Notes: generated by a model from the sequence alone, not told the origin. A stretch of 48,387 bases of DNA from RGIG8782 sp017475895 (GCA_947167315.1 CAMVHP010000003.1:1-48387), one strand, 5' to 3'; positions 22,601-30,670 are shown, numbered from the stretch's first letter. A program made the numbers and translations.

Positions 22601-25586
22601 TGATTTGGGCGCCTCCAGAATGGCAGTATTTAACGGTACAAAGGGAACTATGGCCAACTTTGTGAAGGATACCGATACCACGGATGATAATAGCGTAAGC
22701 AATGGTTACACGAGACTCACAAATAGCGGTACTACGTATGTAAATAACACTAGCCTGTTGGGTGTATTTATGTTAAAAACCATAAAGAATAAAGATAGTA
22801 TATCGAATGATGAAATAATAAAGACATATTTTAAACCAGATGTAAGTGGCAACACCATAATAAAGATACAGTCCGACAGTATTCCACTGTATACTAATGG
22901 TGAAAAGTTGGAGGTGATATTGGGAGAGGATAAAATTAATGGTAATAACACCAAGTATTACAGCAAAGGTGATGATAAGGTATATTATGGCACAGATACT
23001 GAGGTTTCTTCCGACAACAGTGCGCCCTACAGAATTATAGATATTGTTAGACTTAATAATTCTAAATCTCAGTATAAATTTAATGCCAGTGGAAATTTAA
23101 TACATGCCACAAATTTAACTGAGGGTATAGATTTTTCATCTTTATATTTTGAAGATTTTTTCGATGATAATAGTGACAAGAACTTATTCTTTAAAATCTT
23201 AGATGAAGATGGCAACAGCTCCAATAATAGTGGAACCTATCGAGTTGTAATTAAGGAATATGGCGATTCCGACAGTAAAATTATTTCATTTTTCAGAGAA
23301 TTCTTTAACAAGTTTTTGGGTTTTGTGGATGGTGAATATTTTAGATTATTAAGAACAGTTAGAACAGATGACAAAGGTAATAAAGTTATTGGTGATTTTA
23401 TAGAGTGTGAAGATCCTAGTGACGGTGCAAAATGTTATATTTATGATTCAGATGCTGCAAGTAATAGTAGTCTAGTGTACGGCAAAAATAATTCCAATAA
23501 TAATGGTAAAAAGTGTAGAAAAGGTGATGGTAATTGCTATAAAACTTGCGACTTAAGTTCCGTTAAGGAGAATGAAAAATGCGTTACCGTACACGATGGA
23601 AATGGATTTGTAAAGGGCGTTTATTTAAACTTTATAAATGATCCATTATACATATTTATTGCAAAAATATCATTAATTTTGGCAATAAGCTGGTATGGTT
23701 TTGGGTATTTCTTCGGTTACAGTAACTTTACACAATCCGAAATAATACCGAAATTAATAAAAGTTTGTTTCATATATTTTGTAATAAGTCCGAGCGGTTG
23801 GAACTTTTTCAATAAATACTTCATTAGCTTCTTTAAAAATGCTGTGGATAGTGTGCTATTCCTGATAGCGGGGTCATTTGAAACGGATTTGGGATCAGAG
23901 CTGCTGTTGGCTATAAATAGTGGTGATTACTCGGATAAAACCGTGTTGTTTACCAGCTGTTTTGACAACTTAGAGATGATATTCTCCACCTCCATGTTTA
24001 GTAAAATAGTTGGTTTAGCATTCTCCGGTTGGATTGGGTTGATATATCTGTATCTTGCCTTGTCTGCTGTTATAGATTACATAGTTGCTGTGCTGACGGC
24101 CATGGTTATGTATCTATCGGCGCAGGTCTACATGTCAATAGTTTTCTGTTTCTTCCCGCTGGTTGTTCTATTTATGTTCTTCAAGAAAACAGAAAAGACC
24201 TTTGATAATTGGCTTGGTTTACTGATAGGTTTTGCCGGACAGCAGATATTTTTGGTGATGACTTTGTCATTCTTTAACCTATTGGTTTACAACTTCATCA
24301 GAAATACATTTTCGTATACTGTTTGTTGGCTATCCATATTTAATTTAAATGTGGCCGGAATACCATTGGCGTCAATACAATTCTGGAAAATACCTTCGAC
24401 TTCCATGTCAAGTTCTGGAATTAGTGCTGTTACAAATGGCGGAATGCCGAGTTTCTACAGTATAATTACGTTGTATATGGTTGGAACTTTAATGGGTAAG
24501 TTCATAACCGAAATGACCGGCATTGGTTCATCTATATTTGGTGGTATGGGTATAGGAAATGGTGCTTTGAGTGGTAAAATAACTGGTGCCATAAAGGGAG
24601 CTGGTGAAGGGGCAAAAAACTTTATGAAAAAAACTGGAGAGGATTTCTATTCTGGTATGGCTGAAAGATTTGGCGGAAAAGCATTGCGAGAGCTTGACGA
24701 AGATCAGAAAAAGGATATGGCTGACAGAAGAGGAAAAAGAAACGAACACTTTAAGGGTGTCAATAAAAAAACTGCGGAGGATATGGAAGACTATAAGGAG
24801 AACTTTGCAAAAGATAAGGCCAAAGATGTGGCAAAGAGAGATGCCTTTAATGAGATGGTAAGTAAGGAATCTGTGGACAAAGATAAAAAGAAAGAGGAGG
24901 AAAACAACAGGATAATTAATGATAAAAACTCCACAGAAGAACAGAGAAATAAAGCAAAGAGCGAAAATGCAGATATAGCTAAACGAAATGGGATGAGGGA
25001 ACAATATAATAAAAATCAAGAGGCTATAGAAAAAGGTAAATCTGCTGGTGCCACTGAAGAGGATAAGGCTGCCGCTAAAAGAGCGGAAGAGGCTAATAGA
25101 CAGCTTGTGGAACAAAATTATAATTCACTATCTGAAGATGAAAGAGAAAAAAGGGAGGATCAAGCTCTAAAGAGTGATGAGGTTAAAAATGCTACCGCTG
25201 AAGCGATGTCGAGTGAAAATCTAAGCAAAAAACAAAAGGAATTTGAGCATAAAAACCAAGTGGAAAGTGTGATGAATAACTACGACGAAGAAATGAAAAA
25301 AGCATTCATAAAGAGTGGTGGTAGTGAAGAAAAATACGAGTCTATGAGTGATGATGAAAAGTTTAAAATGGCTGAAAGTTACGGACGAGCCCACGGTTTG
25401 GTCGGAAAGATAGAGAATGAGGATAAGAAAGATTCCGGAGAATCGGGAAATAATGGTGAAATACCCGATGTTTCCGTTCCGGATGACCCTAAGCCGGAGC
25501 AGGAACAGAAACAGGCATCTGAGTATGAGTTTGAACAAGATTCTGAATCTAAGTCGGAACAAGAACAGAAACCTGAATCGGAGTAG
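19611..25586 (+). CDS. Giant VirB6/TrbL-type type IV secretion protein with lipoprotein signal and large ectodomain
   Basis: 1991 residues. Order of parts: a lipoprotein signal with lipobox LASC (Cys 21); CYYEDDFGE soon after, recalling the N-termini of rickettsial VirB6-like proteins; about 1300 residues of Ser/Thr/Asn/Asp-rich beta-type sequence with scattered cysteines and a CYKTCDLSSVKENEKC cluster near 1308-1323; then a VirB6/TrbL membrane domain (about 1345-1650: IFIAKISLILAISWYGFGYF, FSGWIGLIYLYLALSAVIDY, VFCFFPLVVLFMFF, FAGQQIFLVMTLSFFNLLV); and a cytoplasmic tail of about 340 residues, helical and charged, ending in Glu/Gln/Ser repeats. VirB6 is the polytopic inner-membrane subunit of type IV secretion systems; rickettsial paralogues carry long extensions like this. 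The frame is intact over 6 kb. The TAG stop is followed in frame by more of the same tail repeat. A VirB2-like fusion follows. Confidence 0.9.
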   Translation: MKTSLKTLALVLPLLFVLASCDKMDMCYYEDDFGETGNRDIVYVAAGAENCYFDQTVPYTDSSQNMSVRQCLTTTDIKTALDCDSNCSSYFKKIKTISGYSGTISDATKCNNFDPNTYTITEANTNSSTNTSYNLSDAVSDGQAIYSSCVSYCQDSCDNNNSSEVAWVKANMKNGASYTGLQLSKNSYVYITVSGSIQLSSGENSNTAEFRKVGIDDISHGQQLSSGSYLSLKMDYNNGPSVLGTSGIFSDEQDLKNRTVVYLEPINTDLVDSSDSNNEYKYQKPLYSLLKCKYYSKGNGTSNNATCSFDFSDVTGDFQSKLSAYYSSQDYNSSIFYDGYSTYANDAMNYLKMSSDGSVYSESSNVSVSNNKEIIYGDMVDGYIWNDENTSFNFTINEPTKIAIRYIGLGSSGTCKLKAETTNNYVYGSTASTTEGGETKYVKNETTEYVVANDYTITQIGNSNTNVWQVLKTNLATEANQEVKDIIFNQFSTPNRKIASTVTLTLDNGSGADCHKGMLIKLIPLKDYVVGKTGLLFFSYIGINDISSNIQYNVVNPDVLVTSKTLTDPTIKVRDFVEYGNPRSFGEWHELSPVSTSDISNIDDDSYNDGVINKSVFVRSGQILRFDYKNWFKIDDETGISMISGTCSGSSCGDSSSPFSVDKTIATNFIIRERPAYFCVGKRQEAVDVETKCAESNGTYYDSVNIDNVTSSKCFVSVKECEADTDLVKTFLKINDTDINCTSKGKGTNTSTSTSDEDTETDLSMQLSKLFSSVYNAYMDALYHSTTNYEYEDEDGKTVTKTQMRYSTCYNDILEKIYRQAKECATCLNTGSCTLYNKDKTSTHEDNSGSYEVYKDTDYTYNDESGDETKEVTETVKTVHGISNISFDESATANIIGTGGVIETLKNFFAVEEIKKTTYNDEETISYNATMTYYKKMCGSSEDGVCLTDNSVSLCYDLTDYIGSTVGFVNRTLDNVNDSSINIGTIESRGTMGSDDVDLGASRMAVFNGTKGTMANFVKDTDTTDDNSVSNGYTRLTNSGTTYVNNTSLLGVFMLKTIKNKDSISNDEIIKTYFKPDVSGNTIIKIQSDSIPLYTNGEKLEVILGEDKINGNNTKYYSKGDDKVYYGTDTEVSSDNSAPYRIIDIVRLNNSKSQYKFNASGNLIHATNLTEGIDFSSLYFEDFFDDNSDKNLFFKILDEDGNSSNNSGTYRVVIKEYGDSDSKIISFFREFFNKFLGFVDGEYFRLLRTVRTDDKGNKVIGDFIECEDPSDGAKCYIYDSDAASNSSLVYGKNNSNNNGKKCRKGDGNCYKTCDLSSVKENEKCVTVHDGNGFVKGVYLNFINDPLYIFIAKISLILAISWYGFGYFFGYSNFTQSEIIPKLIKVCFIYFVISPSGWNFFNKYFISFFKNAVDSVLFLIAGSFETDLGSELLLAINSGDYSDKTVLFTSCFDNLEMIFSTSMFSKIVGLAFSGWIGLIYLYLALSAVIDYIVAVLTAMVMYLSAQVYMSIVFCFFPLVVLFMFFKKTEKTFDNWLGLLIGFAGQQIFLVMTLSFFNLLVYNFIRNTFSYTVCWLSIFNLNVAGIPLASIQFWKIPSTSMSSSGISAVTNGGMPSFYSIITLYMVGTLMGKFITEMTGIGSSIFGGMGIGNGALSGKITGAIKGAGEGAKNFMKKTGEDFYSGMAERFGGKALRELDEDQKKDMADRRGKRNEHFKGVNKKTAEDMEDYKENFAKDKAKDVAKRDAFNEMVSKESVDKDKKKEEENNRIINDKNSTEEQRNKAKSENADIAKRNGMREQYNKNQEAIEKGKSAGATEEDKAAAKRAEEANRQLVEQNYNSLSEDEREKREDQALKSDEVKNATAEAMSSENLSKKQKEFEHKNQVESVMNNYDEEMKKAFIKSGGSEEKYESMSDDEKFKMAESYGRAHGLVGKIENEDKKDSGESGNNGEIPDVSVPDDPKPEQEQKQASEYEFEQDSESKSEQEQKPESE

Positions 25587-25628
25587 AGGTCTGAATCTAA
25601 GTTAGAACGGGAGTCTGAACCGGAGCGA
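25587..25628 (+). other. In-frame continuation of the VirB6 tail repeat after the TAG stop
   Basis: After the TAG at 25584-25586 the same frame reads RSESKLERESEPER and then TAG (25626-25628). This continues the Ser/Glu/Lys repeat of the preceding tail (DSESKSEQEQKPESE). It looks like either a recent nonsense change that shortened the protein by 14 codons, or a readthrough extension. Confidence 0.5.
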
Positions 25629-25649
25629 TAGCCTTAGTTAAGTTAGGAA

Positions 25650-25723
25650 CAAGACTAGTGTAGCGTGGTGGCAAATTAAAGTTGCCAATGAAGCGTTAGT
25701 CTTGTGGTTGTCATTGGCAACTT
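25650..25723 (+). promoter_or_regulatory. Interleaved inverted repeats (possible pseudoknot or attenuator) between the virB6- and virB2-like genes
   Basis: Two perfect inverted repeats are interlocked: CAAGACTA (25650-25657) with TAGTCTTG (25697-25704), and AAGTTGCCAATGA (25679-25691) with TCATTGGCAACTT (25711-25723). The A-B-A'-B' order permits a pseudoknot or mutually exclusive stems. A third, TGGCAA (25668-25673) with TTGCCA (25682-25687), competes with the second. No T run directly follows, so it is not a plain terminator. The region is also richer in G+C than its surroundings. Confidence 0.5.
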
Positions 25724-25766
25724 GTCACTAAGGATGTTGTTTTTTAGTACAATAGGGAAATTTTAC

Positions 25767-25794
25767 TTGAAATTAAATAAACGTTTATTATAAT
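25767..25794 (+). promoter_or_regulatory. Promoter of the virB2-like fusion gene
   Basis: TTGAAA (25767-25772), 16-base spacer, perfect TATAAT (25789-25794). Transcription would begin about 25801, which excludes the ATG at 25801 as an ordinary start and supports the ATG at 25825. Confidence 0.7.
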
Positions 25795-25824
25795 GGCGTT
25801 ATGTACTTACGGCCGCACATAAAA

Positions 25825-28125
25825 ATGTATATAAATAGCAAAAAAAGTAGAAGATTATTATACCTTTTAATATCTTATATGATAACTATTAGTCAATCGT
25901 TGGCAACAGCTGTAGACTCGTTGACTAATGATCAGGTAAATGATATTGGTAATAATGGTATAATAGCCGGCATGTGTTTTGTTTTCAATTTAATTACTGG
26001 CACATTTGGAAGAACCGTAATGGCTGGATTTGTTGTGGCTACGGGCTTTATGTTTATATCCGGTCGTATGAAGGATTGGAAAGGAATATTTAAATTCTGT
26101 TTGGCAATTTCTTTGGTATTTGGTAGTGTGGAACTTGCCAATGTTATAAGTGGAAACACATATTCCTGTGCTACATTTGATAACAGCAAATCAATAGATT
26201 CTAACACAATATATAATTCCGGAGATTGTTATCTTTATGATATTGGTGAGTATGCTTCTGGACAGGGCTGGAAAGTTTGTACAGATTCAAGTAATATCTC
26301 CAGCTGTAATGTGAATGTTACAAACGATACAAAGATTACAGACAAAACAAATCCGATTGTTACCTTGTACACCTGTCAGGATGGTTATTTAAAAAAGAAC
26401 AAAAATGCTTATCTAATGTATACATGCAGCGGACGTCTGTTTAGCTTTACAAAAGTGGTAGGTGGTGTAAATAAAAGTGATGGAATATGTAATAAGGCTT
26501 GTAGTTATAGTGAACTGAAAAAATTATATTCAAAATATTATTTTGATACTATAGCTATGGACGAAAATAGCGGTTATCTTGCCGATGCTACCTACTATTC
26601 ACAGGGAACAACTTTTAGTGCAAGTTGCAAATCCGATTACTACGAATATGATGCTAGCAATAAATTAAATGATAATGGAGTGGTTATAACTTGTGATACT
26701 AGTGGCAATTTTGATATACAAGGTAGCTGTAAACCAAAATGTGATTTAAAAAGGACTTCATACTATAACACTTTGGCCAGCTGGAAGAAGTGTGTAAACG
26801 GAACCTGTACCACCACAAATGAAACATTGTTTTATTTTGATGATGTTATTGAAATTGATGTTTGTAAAGGCGACTACATGTTAACAACAAACAAAGACAA
26901 CCCTTTACAGCTAAGATGTGGCAACGGTGGAGCTTGGACGGTTGAGAAAGAAGGTAATCTATGTTCTAAGGTTTGTAACATAAACAACATAAGTGGTTAT
27001 TCCATTTCGAAGATTGGCGGCTGTACCAGCAGTACTGACAATACCAGCAGTACCAATAGTGCCAATAGTACTGACAGTACCAACAGCACCAATAGCACTA
27101 AAGATTGTGAGGGAGTTATAAATAAAGAAATATTTTATTCTACAGATGATCAAGTTGGTGTTTATGGGTGTAATGATGGTTATGAAATAAGTTACGGATC
27201 TAATGAAAAAGCTAGGTATCAATGCCAAAGCAATGGTAGTTGGAAAAATGTTAACGACGGTAATGTCTGTGCTTTGAAATGCAATATAGACAACATTGCA
27301 ACAGCTGCTGCTACGGAAAGTTGGAAATATTATGATATAGATTCAAAATCCTATAAGGATCTTCCTGTTGGTACAGATGGAAAACGTCTTACTGACGTTG
27401 TTCAGAGTGGTTATAAATTGATTCCTTCCGTATGTAAGGATAGTTATTCTAAAAGTCCCTATAGGGATGCGGTATATACCTGTAAAAATGGAAGTTTTGT
27501 GGTGTCAGGTGGTAACTATGCCTGTAGAAAAAGTTGTAAATTTTCTGATCTATCGGCCGTTAATGTTTCTGATGGTCATGGTTTAACCAGTAATGCCAGC
27601 GCTATAGTTAGGACTACTAGCTCTGGAAAACCGGTTGATGACAATAATGACGGAAATTATGACGAAGTTGTAACACTAAGTTCGCTTGAAAAAGACGACT
27701 ATAGCAACAAATATGCTAAACTGGATAGCTATTATGCTATACATACATGTAATACTGAATATAGTACCGATGTTAGTAGCAGTAGACCAACAATCTTTTA
27801 CTGTTCGTCTAGCGACGGCATTTGGAAATTGAGTAATATTAATTCCACTAATACCTGCAGAAAAAATTGTAATGGGTCAACTTTACCGACTAACACTAAT
27901 GTTTCGACTTGGGAATATAGTGAAAACAGTGGTAAGGAATATGAAGTATTTGATAACTATTCTAAAAAGCATGTGGCGCATGGTACGTATGTTAAACCAC
28001 ATTCCTGTAATGGCGGCTACGGTTTAAGTGTTACCAACACATCCTATTATGTTTGCAATGACGGAACTTTTGAGGAGCATAATTTGAATGGTGCTTTAAC
28101 GGTTAATAACATTTGTAGTAAATAG
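25825..28125 (+). CDS. VirB2/TrbC-type pilin domain fused to tandem four-cysteine (sushi-like) modules
   Basis: 766 residues from ATG 25825 (ATG 25801 sits at the predicted transcription start). Residues 1-23 are a signal peptide (KKSRRLLYLLISYMITISQSLA). Residues about 30-100 form a VirB2/TrbC pilin-like pair of membrane helices (GMCFVFNLITGTFGRTVMAG, GFMFISGRMKDWKGIFKF, LVFGSVELANVISG). The remaining ~660 residues are cysteine-rich and divide into about seven modules whose joints are C-x3-C (CNKAC, CKPKC, CSKVC, CALKC, CRKSC, CRKNC, final CSK). Each module has C - long loop - C-x2-(G)Y - Y-x-C-x2-(N)G-x-(W/F) - C, the spacing of a sushi/CCP domain. One module carries a Ser/Thr/Asn linker. 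The pilin part suggests assembly at a type IV secretion apparatus, the modules suggest extracellular binding; both are inference. It follows the VirB6-like gene and precedes a membrane-anchored peptidase. Confidence 0.85.
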   Translation: MYINSKKSRRLLYLLISYMITISQSLATAVDSLTNDQVNDIGNNGIIAGMCFVFNLITGTFGRTVMAGFVVATGFMFISGRMKDWKGIFKFCLAISLVFGSVELANVISGNTYSCATFDNSKSIDSNTIYNSGDCYLYDIGEYASGQGWKVCTDSSNISSCNVNVTNDTKITDKTNPIVTLYTCQDGYLKKNKNAYLMYTCSGRLFSFTKVVGGVNKSDGICNKACSYSELKKLYSKYYFDTIAMDENSGYLADATYYSQGTTFSASCKSDYYEYDASNKLNDNGVVITCDTSGNFDIQGSCKPKCDLKRTSYYNTLASWKKCVNGTCTTTNETLFYFDDVIEIDVCKGDYMLTTNKDNPLQLRCGNGGAWTVEKEGNLCSKVCNINNISGYSISKIGGCTSSTDNTSSTNSANSTDSTNSTNSTKDCEGVINKEIFYSTDDQVGVYGCNDGYEISYGSNEKARYQCQSNGSWKNVNDGNVCALKCNIDNIATAAATESWKYYDIDSKSYKDLPVGTDGKRLTDVVQSGYKLIPSVCKDSYSKSPYRDAVYTCKNGSFVVSGGNYACRKSCKFSDLSAVNVSDGHGLTSNASAIVRTTSSGKPVDDNNDGNYDEVVTLSSLEKDDYSNKYAKLDSYYAIHTCNTEYSTDVSSSRPTIFYCSSSDGIWKLSNINSTNTCRKNCNGSTLPTNTNVSTWEYSENSGKEYEVFDNYSKKHVAHGTYVKPHSCNGGYGLSVTNTSYYVCNDGTFEEHNLNGALTVNNICSK
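27030..27102 (+). repeat. Ser/Thr/Asn-encoding low-complexity tract
   Basis: Imperfect tandem copies of 9-12 bases (AGTACCAATAGT-like) encode a run of STN/STD triplets inside the fourth cysteine module of the VirB2-like protein. It forms a flexible linker between two extra cysteines and is likely to vary in copy number. Confidence 0.7.
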
Positions 28126-28132
28126 TGTATTT

Positions 28133-30094
28133 ATGAGTAATCTGTTCTATGAAAGAAAAATAAGGGAAAGATGGTGGTTCATTTTCATGATAATATTTTT
28201 ATGTAGCTTATTAATTTTTTTTGTAAAGGATATGAGTAAGAAAATAACGGGGAAAAAAGAAAATAAAGGCGAGGTTAAAAATAAAGTTGTTGGAACGGCT
28301 GTAAAGGTAAAAAACAAAAGCGCCGAAAAGTTACCAACATGGGATTTAAGCGATCTATATAGTGGCATCGATGATAAGCAAATAAAAAAAGATTTAGACA
28401 CTTTAAATAAAAAAATAAAAAAGTTTGGTAGAGATTACAGTGGAAAAATTGCTGATTTAAGCGGCTATCAGATGTACAAGGCTCTTATAGAATATGAGGG
28501 TATAAATGAACTTATGGGTAAAATTATGTCCTTTGCCTACCTAAAGTATGCAGAGAATTTATCTGTTGAAGAGAATGTTTTATTTTACCAGAAAATGACC
28601 GAGGAAACCACTAATTTAGCATCCAATTTAATATTTTTTGATTTGGAAATAAATAAATTGAGTGATGAGGAACTGAATAGAAAACTAAAGGAAAATAATA
28701 ATCTAAAGAAGTATTATGGCAGATACCTAAGTAATTTAAGATTATATAAAAAACACCAGCTATCATTGGAGTTGGAAAAGTTATTTAATGAAAAGAGTAT
28801 GACAAGCTCTGTGGCTTGGTCCAGATTGTTTGATGAAACCATTGATAATATGACCTTTAGATACAATGGAAAGGATCTTAATGAGGCACAGATAATGGAA
28901 ATAATCAATGGTAAAGATGCAAAAGAAAGGGTAAAAGCTGGTAAAATTTTTGGTGAAAAACTGGGCGAAAATATAAAATTGTTGGCGTACATCACTAACA
29001 CATTAGCAAAGGACAAATCCATATCGGATAAGTGGAGAGGTTATAAAACACCTATTTCTTCAAGAAATTTAAGCAATCTAATCGAAGATGATGTGGTTGA
29101 TAATTTATATAAATCTGTTCAGGATAACTATAAAAATATATCCCACAGATACTATAAATTGAAGGCTAAAATGCTAAAGCAAAAGAAACTACATCACACC
29201 GATAGAAATGCACCATTGCCCTTTGACGATGATAAAGTTTACAGCTGGAATGAAACCGTTGACGTGGTTTTGAGTTCCTACAGTAAATTTTCACCGAAAA
29301 TGGCTGAGGTTGGAAAATTATTTTTTGAAAACAACTGGATAGATGTTCCCACCAGATCCGGAAAAAGAGGTGGTGCCTTTGCACATCCAGTAATTCCTAC
29401 GGTACATCCCTATCTACTTTTGAATTTTCAGGGGAAAACAAGGGACGTTATGACTCTAGCACATGAATTGGGTCATGGTATTCACATGTATTTGGCAAGA
29501 CCACAGGGTTATTTTATGTCGGATACACCGTTAACACTTGCGGAAACTGCTTCTGTATTTGGAGAACAGTTGGTGTTTAGGTATCTTCTGGATAATGAAA
29601 AGGATAAGACTAAAAAGATTGCCATAATAGCAAACAAAATTGAAGATATGATTAATACCGTTGTTAGACAAATAGCATTTTTGGAATTTGAAAAAACTGT
29701 GCATGACGAAAGAAAGAATGGCGAGCTAACGGTTGATAGACTAAACGAAATATGGTTAACTGTTCAGAGGAAAAGTTTAGGTGATATATTTGAATTTGAT
29801 GACGAGTATAAATACTATTGGTCGTACATTCCACATTTTATACACAGTCCCTTTTATGTTTACTCCTACGCTTTCGGCGACTGTTTAGTTAATTCTCTAT
29901 ACATGAGCTATGTACAAAATCCTGATGGCTTTGCTGATAAATACATAGAACTTTTGTCGGCTGGTGGTAGTAAAGATTATAAAGAATTACTAAAGGCATT
30001 TAACCTAAATCCGAAAAATAAGGATTTCTGGCAAAATGGTATGAATTTGATTATATCTCTTATAGATGAATTGGAAAGCCTACTAAAGGAATAG
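28133..30094 (+). CDS. pepF: M3 family oligoendopeptidase F with an N-terminal membrane anchor
   Basis: Zinc metallopeptidase of the PepF group. 653 residues; peptidase start LPTWDLSDLYSG at about 68-80, the HELGHGIH zinc motif near 443-450, the third-ligand region ETASVFGEQ, and the C-terminal helix bundle with SFGD/AFGDCL-type motif (YAFGDCLVN). Such enzymes normally cut short peptides in the cytoplasm. Here the first 33 residues add a single membrane helix (WWFIFMIIFLCSLLIFFV) flanked by basic residues, then a Lys-rich linker. A start at the later ATG (28232) would remove the anchor, but the first ATG is only 7 bases after the stop of the VirB2-like gene and fits translational coupling. 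If the anchor is real the enzyme is tethered at the inner membrane beside the secretion proteins. Confidence 0.93.
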   Translation: MSNLFYERKIRERWWFIFMIIFLCSLLIFFVKDMSKKITGKKENKGEVKNKVVGTAVKVKNKSAEKLPTWDLSDLYSGIDDKQIKKDLDTLNKKIKKFGRDYSGKIADLSGYQMYKALIEYEGINELMGKIMSFAYLKYAENLSVEENVLFYQKMTEETTNLASNLIFFDLEINKLSDEELNRKLKENNNLKKYYGRYLSNLRLYKKHQLSLELEKLFNEKSMTSSVAWSRLFDETIDNMTFRYNGKDLNEAQIMEIINGKDAKERVKAGKIFGEKLGENIKLLAYITNTLAKDKSISDKWRGYKTPISSRNLSNLIEDDVVDNLYKSVQDNYKNISHRYYKLKAKMLKQKKLHHTDRNAPLPFDDDKVYSWNETVDVVLSSYSKFSPKMAEVGKLFFENNWIDVPTRSGKRGGAFAHPVIPTVHPYLLLNFQGKTRDVMTLAHELGHGIHMYLARPQGYFMSDTPLTLAETASVFGEQLVFRYLLDNEKDKTKKIAIIANKIEDMINTVVRQIAFLEFEKTVHDERKNGELTVDRLNEIWLTVQRKSLGDIFEFDDEYKYYWSYIPHFIHSPFYVYSYAFGDCLVNSLYMSYVQNPDGFADKYIELLSAGGSKDYKELLKAFNLNPKNKDFWQNGMNLIISLIDELESLLKE

Positions 30095-30100
30095 TTTTTG

Positions 30101-30670
30101 ATGGTTGGTATAAATTATCTTTTGGATGAGTTGATTGATAAAATAAAGAACGATAAAGTTGTTTCGTTTCCGACGGAAACGGTGTACGCCTTGTCCTGCA
30201 GTACCTACAGTATTGAAGCCATTGAAAGAATATATAAAATTAAAGAAAGAGATATCAATAAATTATTTAGTATTTTTGTAGATATACGATATCTTGATGA
30301 TTTTGTGGTGTATAATGATGACTTAAAAAAGTTTATTTTTGATGAGTTAAACGGTGGTACAACTATAATTTTTAACAAAAAAAATAGGGACATTTTACCC
30401 AACATAAAGAGCGATACTTTGGGTATAAGGTACCCAAAACACGAATTTACGAGAACGCTATTGAATAAGCTTGATAATTTGCCGATTGTGGCCACAAGTG
30501 TAAATAAAAGTGGTGAAAAGCCTTTATGTGAATACAACGATATTGTGAATAATTTCAACAGTATAGATTTAATTATAGATAATAATGACTTAATAAACAG
30601 CATTATTTCTGGTGTACCTTCAAAAATACTGTCGGTTGCTGGTGGTGATGTAAAAATTATTAGAAAGTGA
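30101..30670 (+). CDS. tsaC: Threonylcarbamoyl-AMP synthase (TsaC/YrdC family)
   Basis: Makes threonylcarbamoyl-adenylate from Thr, bicarbonate and ATP, the first step to t6A at position 37 of ANN-decoding tRNAs. 189 residues, the short TsaC form without the Sua5 domain. Motifs: KVVSFPTETVYALS, YKIKERDINKLFSIFV, GGTTIIF, TLGIRYPKH, PIVATSVNKSGE and the C-terminal SKILSV strand. Start: ATG 30101, with AAGGA ten bases upstream; the TTG just before is not needed. It lies 6 bases after pepF and is probably on the same transcript. An essential housekeeping gene inside the secretion block suggests an operon built by insertion. Confidence 0.93.
   Translation: MVGINYLLDELIDKIKNDKVVSFPTETVYALSCSTYSIEAIERIYKIKERDINKLFSIFVDIRYLDDFVVYNDDLKKFIFDELNGGTTIIFNKKNRDILPNIKSDTLGIRYPKHEFTRTLLNKLDNLPIVATSVNKSGEKPLCEYNDIVNNFNSIDLIIDNNDLINSIISGVPSKILSVAGGDVKIIRK

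Noticed and set aside
24528..25115. Minus-strand 195-residue frame opposite the VirB6 tail
   Set aside because: Antisense shadow of the charged helical tail; composition is the expected mirror and there is no start context or motif.
25801..25824. Start of the VirB2-like gene at ATG 25801
   Set aside because: It coincides with the expected transcription start, and the ATG at 25825 gives a cleaner signal peptide.
27030..27102. CRISPR-like or satellite array
   Set aside because: Short imperfect 9-12 base units inside a reading frame without spacers; a coding low-complexity linker.
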